A stretch of DNA of 64,000 nt from Piezodorus guildinii (GCA_023052935.1 CM041297.1:106073563-106137562); one strand, 5' to 3'. Positions 46,461-58,421 are shown, counted from the first letter of the stretch. Made by a program: numbers and translations. Notes: a model not told the origin generated them from the letters alone.

Positions 46461-47277
46461 GTCGCATAGTTTTATCGAAAACTGGTAAAAAAGGGTCTAG
46501 GAATCCTGGACTATTATGTACTTCAAACGTAGCAGATATTAATACATTGAAGTTATTATTGAAAAACAACATTGAAAGGCTGTGACAAAGGCTATATTCC
46601 CGAATTCTATAAATATTTATAGAGGCATCTTGAGTTATTGCTGGCATTATTATGCTAATTGATTGTTTAAACTAAACAATAAACGCAGATTTACTCAAAA
46701 CACAAATTCAAGTGCTCTCTCAGAATATATGATATTATTTTTTACAACCATACAGAGTTACAACTCTAATTTGAAATATGTGCCACCATTGATTATATAT
46801 CGAAGAATATTTATGTTAATCAATTCTTATTATCTTCATCGCTGTAATACTGAAGTGAGATAATTCCTAAGGCTAACATTTGTGGGGAAAGAAGCCACAG
46901 GCGAGGCATTCAACTGAATCCCTCAGTTGAGTCTTAGCTAATTAACCTGAGTTTCACCTGAAGGTCCCAACGCTAATTATCTTATATAACATCACCTGTG
47001 AAACTGAACCTCTTCCCAAGAGAGTTTTCCCAGGTCAATCAGATCTGCAGTAATCCAATTCCAAGGAGTTCTCGGCGGTTTTCAGCGTTTGCAGATTTGA
47101 AAGAACGAAGTCTGATGAAGGATGATTTCATAGAAGAATCCTTTAACTCGCAATCATTTCTTTCTCTCCCACTTTCCAGATTCATTGGTTCCTTGGAAAC
47201 TAGACAATAAAAAAGCAAGCGTTTTTAAAACTGTAAGTTATTGGCACAATGATTGTATCGATAAATGACTGAGTTAA
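46461..47277. other. Unassigned region
   Basis: Includes a plus ORF at 46998-47210 (70 codons, rich in Ser/Arg/Phe, balanced composition) that I do not recognise. No splice or promoter evidence. Confidence 0.3.
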
Positions 47278-47405
47278 ACATTTGGGCAGTAATTCCCAAA
47301 TAATGGGTCGAATTCAACATCCTAGGTGATGTAATTGCTAATGATCACTGAGCTGCTGCGCAATCACAACATTAAAATATAATGACAAATATTTAATCTC
47401 TTTAT
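47278..47405 (-). repeat. Repeat family X, inverted copy
   Basis: taattgctaatgatcactga, then gctgctgcgcaatcacaac, is the inverted counterpart of 50415-50573. The flanking ccaaataatgggt corresponds to accactatttggg there. Confidence 0.7.
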
Positions 47406-47833
47406 AATTTCATTTTGTACATAAATATCCATCTATTTTACTTTTAAATTTTAGTAATTTAATGTTTCGAAAATTAGAATAAACTTCTAAAATCTGGTTC
47501 TTTTTCCATGTTATAGTGTAGATAGTTATTATGTCTTATCTTTAAGATTGAGGAGTCCTTATATATTTATTTATTGATCGTCAGCTACACCTATTTTACA
47601 AGAATATGAACAGAAAAAAGAGGAATAACATAAAAAAAAAATAAATAAAATACGAACTCAGTTAGTACTAACAAACAGAAATATGGTATAGAATAATATA
47701 TTAAATATAGAATAATACTAATTTAACAATGATCATTCCATTTTACAAGATTAATACTATTTTAACTAGAAAATACAATTTTAACAGAATAATACTATTT
47801 TAACATTTACATAGTGCCATACAGTATCCTTCA

Positions 47834-48340
47834 ATAACACTCCACTTGTTCCAGTCAAGCAGATCCGATATCTAGCACTCCATCTGGACAAACGTCTTAC
47901 TCCTCACACAAGAGTGAAACGACAAGAAACTGCCCGATGTTTTCGACTATTTCAACACTTACTGGACAAACTCTCAAACCTTCCGCTTATTTCAAAAGAC
48001 TAATCTACATGACGAGAATCAACTCATCCATAAAGACCTAAATGTTCCCTATGTTGCTGACTTGGCCCGAACCAGGTACCACTCCTTTCATTACAAACTC
48101 TATTCCCATTTAAATCCACTAGTTTCAAACCTTGTTACCTGTACGATCCCTGATGATCTTCCGAGGCGTCTGAAAATAAGATGGCCTCGAGACATTCTGG
48201 TTTAGCATAGTTTTTGGAGATCTGCCAATGGATAGTATCTCTACATGCGAATCACGACATCATAATCTTGTATCACATTTTCTAGATGTATTTTATTATA
48301 CAGTTGTAAATATCAATAAATATATTATAAAAAAATATAT
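47834..48340 (+). pseudogene. Jockey-like LINE C-terminal end with internal deletion
   Basis: The frame from 47834 reads VKQIRYLALHLDKRLTPHTR, then RLFQHLLDKLSNL, the post-RT region of Jockey-clade elements. After about 50 missing residues it continues SSIKDLNVPYVADLARTRY and ends TIPDDLPRRLKIRWPRDILV with a stop at 48204. The 3' UTR (tacagttgtaaatatcaata) is shared with 24134-24369 and 52738-53640. It ends in an A-rich tract. Confidence 0.85.
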
Positions 48341-48493
48341 AGATAAAATTATGTATGTATGAAAAAAAAAATGTATTTTGTACTCAGTCCTTACTTTTGT
48401 TATGATTAGACGATGGAGTCGGGCAAAAATGTTTGTCGGAAACCACTGTCTTAAGGTGTTACTTTTCAGGATAGTTGTCTACTCTAGGCTCTA

Positions 48494-48938
48494 TTGCACA
48501 ATAATCATCTAAGAATCATCATTAAGTCATCTCTCCCCATTTGCCGAAGGCATGAGCCTCGTAAGCCAAGAATATCAATACGGAAAAGAAGCGTTAAGCA
48601 ATGGAAGAATCGCCCACGAGCACCTCATCCACCACTACGATGTTCAACATGCGGCGCACTGCTAAGTGCAAAGCACTTAATCGAAGTCTCCCCTATTGTC
48701 AGGGGAATGATGTCTAAGCATAGGGTGGCTCCAGATGTGACTGTAGCTGTAAAGGACGAGCCGAAGACTACCACCGCTCTATTAAAAAATCTAAAAAGGT
48801 TAAACCTACATTCGAAACTATAAAGTATTGATGTTATAATGATTTTTAATTTGATGATATGAAGAAATAAACGTTTATCATCCTTACAGGTGTTGATGAC
48901 CACTCTCTTTTTAGCGCCTATAAACCAAACAACCAACC
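48494..48938 (+). pseudogene. I-like LINE C-terminal end and 3' UTR
   Basis: The end of the open frame (48625-48823) has a Cys-x2-Cys segment (RCSTCGALLSAKHLIE), VKDEP and a final LLKNLKRLNLHSKL before the stop, as at 2348 (FLKEQSLLSKL). The 3' UTR ends caggtgttgatgaccactct and a caaac/caacc tail at 48936. It abuts a HINE-like fragment that begins at 48938, so it probably inserted into that HINE. Confidence 0.75.
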
Positions 48939-49078
48939 TTTTTGCGGGACTTGGTCATTTAGAATCAGGGAAACTCGAAATTTCAATATTTTTTGTTAAA
49001 ACTCTAATTAAAAAATGTTCATGATCGCAGCACATTCTCTTACTATATTTTCCATAAATAGGTTAGTGAAAGTAAAAA
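48938..49078 (+). mobile_element. HINE-like element, 3' part (copy 12)
   Basis: tttttgcgggacttggtcat, then gatcgcagcacattctctta and the 3' terminus ggttagtgaaagtaaaaa. It is joined with no spacer to the 5' end of copy 13. Confidence 0.75.
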
Positions 49079-49182
49079 TCTGGTGCAGGCAACAAAGCAC
49101 TTTCACTTACCTCCGTTGTTGAAATCGATTAAAGAATTTTCAAATACAGCTAGAAACGAGTGAAAATCATGAAGAATTAATT

Positions 49183-49473
49183 CAGAAGGGATCACCTGCA
49201 GCAGAATGGCTAGCATAACAGCCTGCTGTGCTAAAGGTCACGGGTTCAAACCTAGCAGATGATCATAGGGTTTTCTTAAAGAAGGAAAATTCCTTGGTTA
49301 TGCCGCTTATTATATGAGGAAGTAACATAGTGGTTCCGAGCCTTTGCGATTTCAGGTACTCGTTAAAGATTCCCATCATAATTAAACCTGGATAGGAAAA
49401 AATTAGGACTACCACTGTACTATCGTCCGATTAGCCACAGTAGCATTAAGTGACGTTATATAAACTAACAAAC
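49183..49473 (+). mobile_element. SINE family 1, full-length copy nested in HINE copy 13
   Basis: A box region cagcagaatggctagc, B box gggttcaaacc (49241 region), body and aaactaacaaac tail. Target duplication agaattaatt at 49173-49182 and 49474-49483; that sequence is part of the HINE. Confidence 0.85.
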
Positions 49474-49730
49474 AGAATTAATTAAGTTGAATTTCTATAG
49501 AAACATGTGTTTTATTTAAAAATATAATATATTGTTATCTAAAACAATCGGTTACTTTTATTGGCTTTACATCACTCTCCGTTAACTTTTACAATTTTGT
49601 GTGTAAAATAATTTATTTCCTTTAGCTTCCAACGGTATATTATACGTCTGTATTACTACCCTTCTGTCCAAAATACCCAAAAATTATATAAACAAATGTT
49701 TTCGCTCTTTTCTTCTTTAGTTGGTTATCG

Positions 49731-49892
49731 TTTGTATTGATTCATTATTGTGTATATATTTTATTGTAATTTTATGTTGTGTGAATATTGTACGAATGTA
49801 GTATGTTTGATGTCATTCAGCACTACTATTAATGTCCAAATTGGGACAGATTGTAAAATTTTCTCAATAAACATTGTTATTGTTATAAAAAA
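49731..49892 (+). mobile_element. Retroposon 3' tail nested in HINE copy 13
   Basis: Target duplication agttggttatcg at 49719-49730 and 49893-49904. The 3' part gggacagattgtaaaatt and ctcaataaacattg match the tail at 731-933. The 96-codon ORF over it is chance. Confidence 0.8.
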
Positions 49893-50202
49893 AGTTGGTT
49901 ATCGGATTCGTTCAAGATACATATTTACATCTTTTTTAGCAATGCTAATCAGGCGATATGGTCAATTTCATAGAATCTACAAAATTAAAGGTACTTTAGA
50001 GGAGGAAATTTTGAAATATCGGCATTTAAGCCCTGTCTGAGTATTTCAATCGGAATAAAACCTACATGATATTAAAGCCCATTAAACTTCACATCGATAA
50101 TGCTAGTTTAATTAAAATATTTTGTGCTGTTTTTGAGAAAATCGTAGAAAATCTTTTCAGTATTTGAAACTAATTTGAATTAAACATATGTTATAATCCT
50201 TC

Positions 50203-51100
50203 TTCAGTTCATAATTTCATTGTAGATAGAACTTTGTTTGTTCAGGTGTTGACTTAGGCCGTCCCGTACTATCTCCTCCATTTTGCCCTATGTCTAAATA
50301 GTCTTTTCGTTATTCTATGTCATCATCATCTAATCCTCATGATCTCGTTTTCTCTGTATCGATTTATGTATGCATGTATTCAAGTATATAGGTAAGTAAA
50401 AGTAAAAAATGATATTATAAAGAGATTAAATGTTTGTTGTTTTATTTTAACGTTGTGATTGAGCAGCAGCTCAGTGATCATTAGCAATTACAACACCTAG
50501 AATGTTAATTCGTCTGTGCACAGATGTGTATTTCTTACTCTGCGGACCACTATTTGGGAACCACTGCCATACGTTACAACATCTGCTACAACCTAGGAGC
50601 GGCGTAGTCTAGTGGGTAGATCACCGGGTCCTGGTTTCGAATCCCGGCAGTGGCGGAATATTATTTATTCTGTTATTTTAGCGGGTAGGGGGGTATGGTA
50701 GCGGGGTATCCTGGGGTATGGAGAATCTCCTGGAACACACCCCGCCTCAATCAAGTGGCTACTCAAAAATAAAGAAAAAAGCCTGGCAGCTGAGCGTGAT
50801 CTCGGCCGAATCACCTCACTGCACGGCCGTTAGCCTAGAAACAGTATGAATCTCTGTATATACTGAGCCCAAGACTCTTCATGGGTTGTAGTGGTACAGG
50901 TTTTTTTTTTTTTTTTATCTGTTACAACCCGTATTTAGTTCATTATTTCATTTTCGATAAAACCTTGTTTGTTCAGGTGTGTGCGTAGGTCGTCCCGTAC
51001 TATCTCTTCCATTTACTCCTTTGCCTGCTAAATAGTCTACTTTATCATGATCCTCGTTTTCTCTGTATCGATTTATTATTATATGCATGTCTTCACATAA
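50203..51100 (+). repeat. Repeat family Y, two direct copies, with family X between
   Basis: cgtcccgtactatctcctcc (50261 region) with ttgtttgttcaggtgt and gttttctctgtatcgattta recurs at 50935-51098. Between them lie family X (50415-50573) and a SINE. A tandem duplication, or one element interrupted by later insertions, would both fit. Confidence 0.65.
50594..50916 (+). mobile_element. SINE family 2, poly(T)-ended copy
   Basis: A box tagtctagtgg, B box ggtttcgaatcc (one base inserted), body as at 23716, 3' end tagtggtacagg and 16 T. Target duplication atctgctacaacc (50581-50593) and atctgttacaacc (50917-50929). Missing about 13 bases in the anticodon arm region relative to 23716. Confidence 0.85.
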
Positions 51101-52506
51101 TTTATATGATAAAAACAACCTTGCTTGACGTAATGTATTTCTAACGTTCCAAGGGTGCGATAAAAACGGGTCAAATTGGAAAATCAAGGTTTCTGGTCGA
51201 GAGGAGGGAGAACAAATACAGAGCAATCAGGATAGAGGGGGGCTGACCGCAGGCCACAGCCGGGCGATTGCAAGAGGTTGAGGCCACTTACGCAGACAAT
51301 CAGACAAAAAAGGTACTTAACAGGATTTAGTGGTTCCTACTAGGAGTCAATATCCTACCGAGAGCCTTCTCTAATTGGTCCCTCTGTTTTTGCCTCTTCT
51401 TCTAATCCGTCTTTATCCTTTTCTTCCTAATGGCCCCCTTTCTCCTCCTGTCTTATTTTTCCTGCAAAGTTTTTCCCCGGGCTATAGCCGTTTCCCTTTG
51501 CACTTTTTTCAGGTTCTAATTACAGCGGGCGGCTGCTACCTCCGGTGGCCAAAGAAGTTTAAGGGCTTCTAAAGTGACTTATGTTACTCAAATGTTTCTT
51601 CTGGAAAGCTTTGTCACTTTCCTAATGCCGCGGCATTATGAGTGAAGGGGGGCATTTTTTCTCATTCTATGAATAAAGGTTCGTAAAATCTTAATTATTC
51701 TTTTTTTTTTTTTTCTGCTCTCCATGCTAAAGAAAAACCTTTCAAATGCCTTTGTTTAAGTGAATACTGCTCATTGTGTTGTCTCTTTATACACAAGGCA
51801 ACGATTTATTAATTAAGCTTATTTATTGTTTTTTTAAGCATAATCAGCTAAGGAGATATAGTTTTTTAAACTAAAAAACGTTATTATAATCGACCATTGT
51901 CGTAAAAAATATTAGTAAATTCTTCAGCTGATGAATAAAATGAGATATATCGAACTTTCAGATGTGAATAATTGTTATTATCTGAATTATAATTATTCTA
52001 TTAATAATGGAATTTTTTTTTCGATAAATGTTTTTTACCGTTCATAATGATAGTAGCATTTAGCCTACTAAAAAATTAAAAAAATTATCTAATGTCAGCT
52101 TGAATGAATTTGGCCCGTTTTACTCTGTATGTTTACAACGATGGAATAAAATTTAGAAAACAAGTCCAAAATCAAACAAGGCGCCATGATTCCACATCTA
52201 CTACTACTTTATTGATAAACAAACCGGTTTAGTATCATGAAGGGACGCGTGGTAGGCAAAAAAAGGCTCACTCGTCTTATTCTTACTAGTAAGATTACTT
52301 AGTTTTCCAATTATAGCTTAAATATTTTTACTATAGTTAGTAATGAGACAAAATTCTAGGAGTACAACATTATTTATAGAGTTCTGCGTGTTCTATTCTC
52401 TTGTTCATTTCTCAGTACCTCTATAATTTTACTTATTTTCTATCTTAGTTGACTCTAAACTGAACTCAAAATAATCATGAAGTAATCTCACACACACTAA
52501 TACCCA

Positions 52507-52507
<1 letters not shown>
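51100..52507. other. Unassigned region with a GC-richer patch
   Basis: 51230-51600 is balanced in composition and contains cttctaatccgtctttatcc, similar to a piece of the GC patch at 27900. No protein is recognised. The rest is AT-rich. Confidence 0.35.

Positions 52508-52577
<70 letters not shown>
52508..52577. repeat. (TA)n microsatellite
   Basis: About 70 bases of TA. Confidence 0.95.
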
Positions 52578-52583
<6 letters not shown>

Positions 52584-52737
52584 CTCGTATATATATTAAT
52601 TTTTTTCAGGAGTGAAGGAGTTTAATATATTATTTGATCATGTGCGGAACATATTTAGAGCTCATTATAAACTTCTTGACTCTAATCTAAATCATTATAC
52701 CATAAACAGAAAGCCAACTATACATCGTACCTCGTTT

Positions 52738-53640
52738 TTTTTGTTTTTTTTTTTTTTTTTTTTTTTTGTTTTTTAAGTTTTTTTTATTTTTTTTTATTAT
52801 AGAGATATTTACAACTGTATTAACACATAAAATACATTAAGTAAATGTGAACATTGAGATATGGACATGATAGGCGTGAGAAGAATCTACCCAGTGGTAG
52901 CACTTCAAAGATCATTCAGATAAGTAGGTCTCGAGGCCTTTTCAGCCGCCTCGGAGGATCATCAGGAATAAAAGGAGATGAGGTATTGCGGACAAGTGGG
53001 CTCGGGTGGATTGGTAATTTGGAGTGAAGGAAGTATATCTAATTCGGGCTAAGTCTGCAACTAATGGGATATTCAGGTCTTTATGGATTATTTTATTTGT
53101 GATAAAGTAAGGGGCATTAAGGATCTTTCGGAGGATTTGGATGCAAGGATTGGATGCGAGAGGAATTTGATGGCTTGGTGGATCCCCATAGTTAATTCCA
53201 TATGTCCAAATAGGCCTAAGTATTGTAATATAAATTAGTTTTTTGTAGTAGGTGGGAAGTTTTGAACGTTTGTCAAGTAAATGTTGTTATAAACGATATC
53301 TGCGAGCTGTTTCTTGTCGTTTCAGTCTAGAGTGAGGATTCCAAGTAAGTCGTTGTCAAGATGCAGTCCAAGGTACCGGATCGTTCAACTGAGGTGAGTG
53401 GAATATTTGCTAAAGGATATAGTGGGACAGGCAGACATAGGTTTGCGACGAAGGGTAAAGGTTATTTGGAGGGATTTATTTTGATCCTCCACTTTTGAAA
53501 CCATTCTTCAATGGAAGCAATGTGAGACTGAAGGGTTTGGGAAGCAATAGTTGGGTCATTGTTCACAGATAACACACATGTGTCATCAGCGTATGTAGTG
53601 AGGACAGTGGTACCTGGATGTAGCTTGAAAAAAACCATAA
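52738..53640 (-). pseudogene. Jockey-like LINE, RT active site through 3' UTR
   Basis: Minus strand: starts just above the catalytic box LTTYADDTCVLS (53595-53630). It runs through a thumb-like IASIEEWFQKWRIKINPSK, then RLTWNPHSRLKRQETARRYR, and ends IPDDPPRRLKRPRDLLI with a stop near 52934. The 3' UTR and an A-tail (T-runs on plus, 52738-52800) follow. Several stops and frameshifts are present. YADD is intact, but the element is 5' truncated and dead. Same family as 24134 and 47834. Confidence 0.9.
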
Positions 53641-53974
53641 ACCGTTTGTGTAGGGATGTTCTAAAAATAATGAAGGATTTCGAGTTTTCTTTAAAATACC
53701 TTTCTATATAATACTTTACATTTACTCAATTTATTCGTAACAATATTTTTGGTTTTTAGTTATTATTTTATTGTTATTATTCTTTATTTTTTTAAATTTA
53801 TAAATTATTATTCTTTGTTTACTCACTGTTTTTATAAAATAATATAATTTAATTGATATTATGTTATAAAAATATCGCGCTGTATCGCAAGGTGGTACGC
53901 GTAGAAATATAAATGCACCCTTTGCATGGTTACTGTAATGAGGAAACCTGTAAACAAAATAATAATTATAATAT
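53641..53974. other. AT-rich spacer
   Basis: Nothing recognised. Confidence 0.45.
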
Positions 53975-54260
53975 TTTTGTTTGTGTATTCATTTAATGCA
54001 CTTTATAGTAATTTGGCTTAATGAACGATGCTACAGTGGGAGTCCTAAATTTTGCCTATCCAGGTTTAATTAGAATAGATCTTTAACGAGTAACTGACAC
54101 CGCACAGGCTCGGAACCACCATATTACGTACCCATATAATAAGCGGCATAACCAAGGAATTTTCTTTCTTTAAGAAAATCCTAGCACCATCTGCTAGTTT
54201 GAACCCACGACCTTAGACATACAATACTATTATGCGAATCACTACACTACAGATGTACGA
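53975..54260 (-). mobile_element. SINE family 1, full-length copy
   Basis: Minus strand; tail tgtttgtgtattcatttaat, body and head (gtttgaacccacgacc for the B box, actacactacag at the A-box end). A likely target duplication aatatttttgtt / aatatttgtt flanks it. Confidence 0.75.
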
Positions 54261-55354
54261 CAATATTTGTTAACCTCTGTACTTCGCTGCTTAGAAAGTG
54301 ATTGAGTAACTTAGCATCTGCTGAAGTGACAATTCTCCTATTCAATATAATATTGCAAAAGAAATTAATATTAATCTAGAATCAAGTTGACAAAAGATCT
54401 TTACGCGTTTAAGCCACAGTCACATTTTGATTATTATAAATTTGCGTTTAACCACAACAATCAGAATATTATATGGTTGAAGAAAAGTTCTTTAATAACT
54501 TAAAATTTGTTTATGAACAGTTTTATAGGTTCGAAGAAGTGTTTTGTGCCCACTAGTCTGCATTATAAATTATATGTGAACCAAGTAACACTTAACTCAA
54601 ATATTTTTTTCATAGTTTCTCTATTTTCAACAGTAAAAAGGGAGATATGCATGAATGCTTGTAAATCATTGATTGAACCTTGATCACTGATAAACATTCC
54701 AAAAACTAAATACAATTACTGATTTCCTGAATCGATTTTTTTTTTATACGCATTCATGAAAGCAGTAGTTGGTATGCATAATGTGGATCTGTGACTCTCA
54801 TTAAACCAGCTCCTAAATATTTCTTGAATCGAATTTTTATTTTTTTTTTTGCATTAAATCAATCTTCGTAGCCCCAAGGTTAACCAGTCTCATGGGCCAT
54901 TGGAACGTACAGAACTGCTGACCTCTGATTAGGTCATTAAACTATGTTATGTATCCATTTTAACGACCATCCTGTGCTTAATTAGATATATCTGTGTCAA
55001 CCAATCGGATATATTATTACTATTTTATTACGGCCATCGTAAATCCAGAAACCTTCATGAATAATCATGAGACCTGTCGCGAATTTCCATTTCCGGCAGG
55101 ATCCTATCTATAGCCCTGGAGAAGAAACGTAATAAGGCCGTACCAATATACACCACAATCACAAGGTTTTTTTTATGTATTGTCAAGCAATTATAAAGTC
55201 AGTTAAATATTGCTGTCTAATAATCATTCTTATCGAAGAATTGAGTTTTGATTTGTTGTTTTTTTACGTATAGAACGTAGAGACTAGATTTCCGATCACC
55301 GATTCGGGATCATAATTATTTATTATGTAATTTCAACCGTAGATGAAATTACAA
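54261..55354. other. Unassigned region
   Basis: 54870-55160 has more balanced composition but no frame or motif that I can identify. Confidence 0.35.
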
Positions 55355-55485
55355 TGGATACCTAGCCTCAGGAGACCCTCCGGGTGCTCCACCAGACATA
55401 ATCAAACGGGTACCCAAAACTTAGGCTAACCTTGCAGTTGAGCGTAATGTTGACCCAATCACATGCTTGCACAGCCGAAGCATTA
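55355..55485 (+). mobile_element. SINE family 2, body fragment
   Basis: ggagaccctccgggtgctcc, gggtacccaaaacttagg and gcagttgagcgtaat follow the order of the 23716 SINE body. Head and poly(T) end are missing. Confidence 0.6.
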
Positions 55486-55696
55486 TCGGACCATCCGAAC
55501 CGAAGTCAATCTTATTTTCGTCTTAGCCATCCATGTTAAATTTCTGTATTATTTTATATTTCATATTTTCATTGATTATTGGAATATATTTATTGTTTTC
55601 TTCATTACCTTGATTATTTTCATAATTTCTTTGATACAGGTAATTAATTAATTATGTCTTTCCCTTCGACTATCCCAAGATTTCCACAAGTCTAAT

Positions 55697-55746
<50 letters not shown>

Positions 55747-56089
55747 TCAACTCATCAAGAAGCTGTCATTCCGTACCTTAAATCTAAACGTATATTTTGA
55801 TTAATATCGGCTGAACACATTTCGTACCAAAGCCCCTAAAAAAAAAAAAACTGTTTGTTTGAACTGCACACTCAAGTTATTGGATTGTCGATATATCATA
55901 GGCATGGCAGACTTTTCTCATAGATCATTATATAACATATAGTCACTCCTAGCTCTAGGATATGCCTTTAAAAGATTTTTCCTATCGTAAAGAAGAATGA
56001 GAAGAAAAGAGGAAGCAGAAATATGATGAAACATCCATACTTGATGAAATTAGAATAAGGTCGACTTGTAACTAAGAAACGAAGTAATT
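55486..56089. other. AT-rich spacer with a long T-run
   Basis: A T homopolymer of about 46 bases at 55700-55745. No gene recognised. Confidence 0.4.
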
Positions 56090-56104
56090 ATGTAGAGAAA
56101 TAAC

Positions 56105-56374
56105 TTGCAGGAGAGCAGCGGAATTACTGCTGACAGACGATGCTACTTTGGCATGGCAAGATATTTCAGAAGCAGATTCGTCTCGAAGGAAACCAAGGTA
56201 AACCTGTTCAAGTCGCTGGTTTGGGTAGGCATTACTTTTAGGGCTGAAGCATGGGCCATCGCCAAATTATACAAGATAAGGCTTCAGGTTTTGAAAGGTG
56301 ATTGTCCTGAAGAAAAAAACTCACAGCTTTCAAGTTTGAACGGAGCTATTGATATTATCAAGTTCAAAGTTTGA
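56105..56374 (+). pseudogene. LINE reverse transcriptase C-terminal scrap
   Basis: RCYFGMARYFRSRFVSKETK, then KVNLFKSLVWVGITFRAEAW and LYKIRLQVLKGDCPE match the region after the catalytic core of endonuclease-RT-type LINEs (cyyglr..l.s..ls..tK..lYk.liwpvltYgaEtW). The frame is open for 89 codons, but the element is missing on both sides. Confidence 0.75.
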
Positions 56375-56699
56375 TTAAATGTCAGGAAGCTTTGAATACT
56401 TGTAATTGAACTAGAGTATGAGATATGTTTTAACACGGATGATCGGTTCTTTTGGGTTTAATACCAAATTGTACCCAATCATTGACAACAAGGTTCAGCG
56501 TGTGTACCTACGAACTTAGTTATTTAATATATCATACAATGCATCAGAAAGTTAATCAAAACTAGATTCTTATTTTGCCTCTTACCTCTTTGGGTCATTG
56601 GCGTATTTTGCGACGATTTATACTCCTTTACAGTGTTGGCTTCTTTTATAAACAACTGAATAGGATGGTAAACTTGCTTTCGTTGTATTTTAACGATTA

Positions 56700-57130
56700 A
56701 AAATTTCCCAGTGTGGGGAATTTTTGCAGATCTTGTTTCAATCTACTAAAGATTGGACAGTCTAACATGACTAACAGTCCTGACTGTGCTACACCGGGTG
56801 AAAGTTGGGATTTCTAGACTTCGCAGAAAATAGATTCCATAGTGTCCGGTTTGGAGCCGGCAGGAAGTTTTCCAATGGGTACTATCTTCTTTTGTTCCAT
56901 GGTACCGTAAGGAGGTCATATTCCACCTTAGAATTCCATTTGTTTTTTTGCAGCAATCAAAATTGCCTAGGACATTCTTGCATTGGTGTGTTATCTTATA
57001 TGGCAGCTTGTAACGCAATTGAACCCCGAGCTCATTTGGCAACAGAATCTGCTTTTTCATTGCCATATTTACCGCTATGTGCGGGGACCCACATAGTGAC
57101 TTCTTTGTTTTCGATCATGATTTCACGATG
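56700..57130 (-). pseudogene. LINE RNase H domain and downstream, decayed
   Basis: Minus strand: VTMWVPAHSGKYGNEKAD (57040-57110) is the C-terminal block of RNase H (WVPgHsGi.GNEkAD), with the last conserved Asp kept. Downstream in another frame CRLQTGHYGIYFLRSLEI resembles the rLrtGHg...yl.ri linker of I-group LINEs. A stop and frameshifts break it. The overlapping plus ORF at 56805-57134 is a shadow. Confidence 0.8.
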
Positions 57131-58111
57131 TTAATTGAGTATTTCTACCATTACTGAATGACCAATCTTTGAAATAATTACAAATTAAAAAAAAATACAA
57201 TAGTAGATTTTTGGCTATGGTTGACCGATGATTCCTTAATGATGTTAATAACCATTCCGTGAAAACTGAGCACACTGCCGAAAGCTTCTATAGAAGTTCT
57301 TTATTTGCTGTTATAACCGAAAACCCAGATTATCACGATTTAGATGCGTATAAAGACTGAATAATTTAAATATTTATTAAGTAATTCCAAAAATTGATTG
57401 TGATGTTTTTTTAGGAATCGATTTCTTTTTTTTTTCGAATATTCATCTATTCAAAATTTTGAGGGCACACCAACTTGGTTCACAGACTTTCGGTAACTGC
57501 TTGATGAAATCTAGGTTCATAATCTAAGGATGACATAATTTTTAGAAAGTATTTTCTAAAACCATTTTTTATGGAATGACTCTGCACTAAATCAGTGAGT
57601 GTTTTTTTGGGATTAACTATGGTTTAGGGTAATGTATTAATGTATGTTTGTATTATAAAAATAATTTAAGATCGATTCGTGAGCTCTCCTTTTAATAAAA
57701 AAAAAATATCCACAAACATTTATAAATCGTATCACCACTTTGCTGGCGATACAGTCCTCAAACAGAGTAATCACAAGCTCTACCCTGTTCCCCTTGCTCG
57801 GGAAGTGACTGCTGCCAAAAGAGAAGGATACTGAGATATGGGAAGTGTGATCGATGACGGGTGTGACAGGTCCCGCGGGTACAGCGGCCCATCTCGACAT
57901 CTACCATGTCGGATGGGTCTCTTTCCAAACAGTATTTGCTTCGGATTTTTTATTTATTGTTCAGCAATCGCTTCTCCAAAGTCAGGACTAGCTCTATAAT
58001 AATAATAAACAATATAAGATGCATTTACCTACTTAATTAGTAACATATAGAATCTTCAACCACTTGGGTTATTGTAACCCTAAATTAAAAAAACAAAAAA
58101 AAAAAAAAAAA
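57131..58111. other. Unassigned region
   Basis: A minus ORF of 87 codons (57637-57900) starts in a GC-richer patch (57720-57905) and reads plausibly for about 60 residues, but I cannot match it to a family. The remainder is AT-rich. Confidence 0.3.
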
Positions 58112-58421
58112 TCTGTACCACTACAATCCACGAAGGATCTTGGGCTCAGCACATATAGAGATTCGTACTGTTTCTAGGCCAATCCGCCGAGATCATGCTC
58201 AGACGCCAGGTTTTTCCCCATTTTTTAAGTACTCATTTTTGGGTACTCACTTTTAAGAGGCTGGGTCTGTATGTACCCCAAAAGGGTCTCTATACCCCAG
58301 GATCGCCCCTCCCTCTCCTCTCCCCCGGTTGAAATTACAGAATAAATCATATTCAGACCCGTAAATCGAACCCAGGACCCGGAGCACAGTAGCGCTCTAT
58401 CCACTAGACCACACCGCTCCA
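58112..58421 (-). mobile_element. SINE family 2, full-length copy
   Basis: Minus strand; the poly(T) end appears as an A-run (about 58097-58111), then the complement of the shared tail (tctgtaccactacaatcc), body, B box (aaatcgaacccaggac) and A box (atccactagaccacacc). The long minus ORF across it (58225-58809) is a shadow. Confidence 0.85.

Larger units (their letters stand above)
49079..50165 (+). mobile_element. HINE-like element, copy 13, with SINE and retroposon insertions
   Basis: 5' end tctggtgcaggcaac, then actttcacttacctccg. Family landmarks run to gctgtttttgagaaaatcgt, where it is cut off. A SINE (49183-49473) and a poly(A)-type retroposon tail (49731-49892) are inserted, each with its own target duplication. 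Without them about 620 bases remain. Confidence 0.8.
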
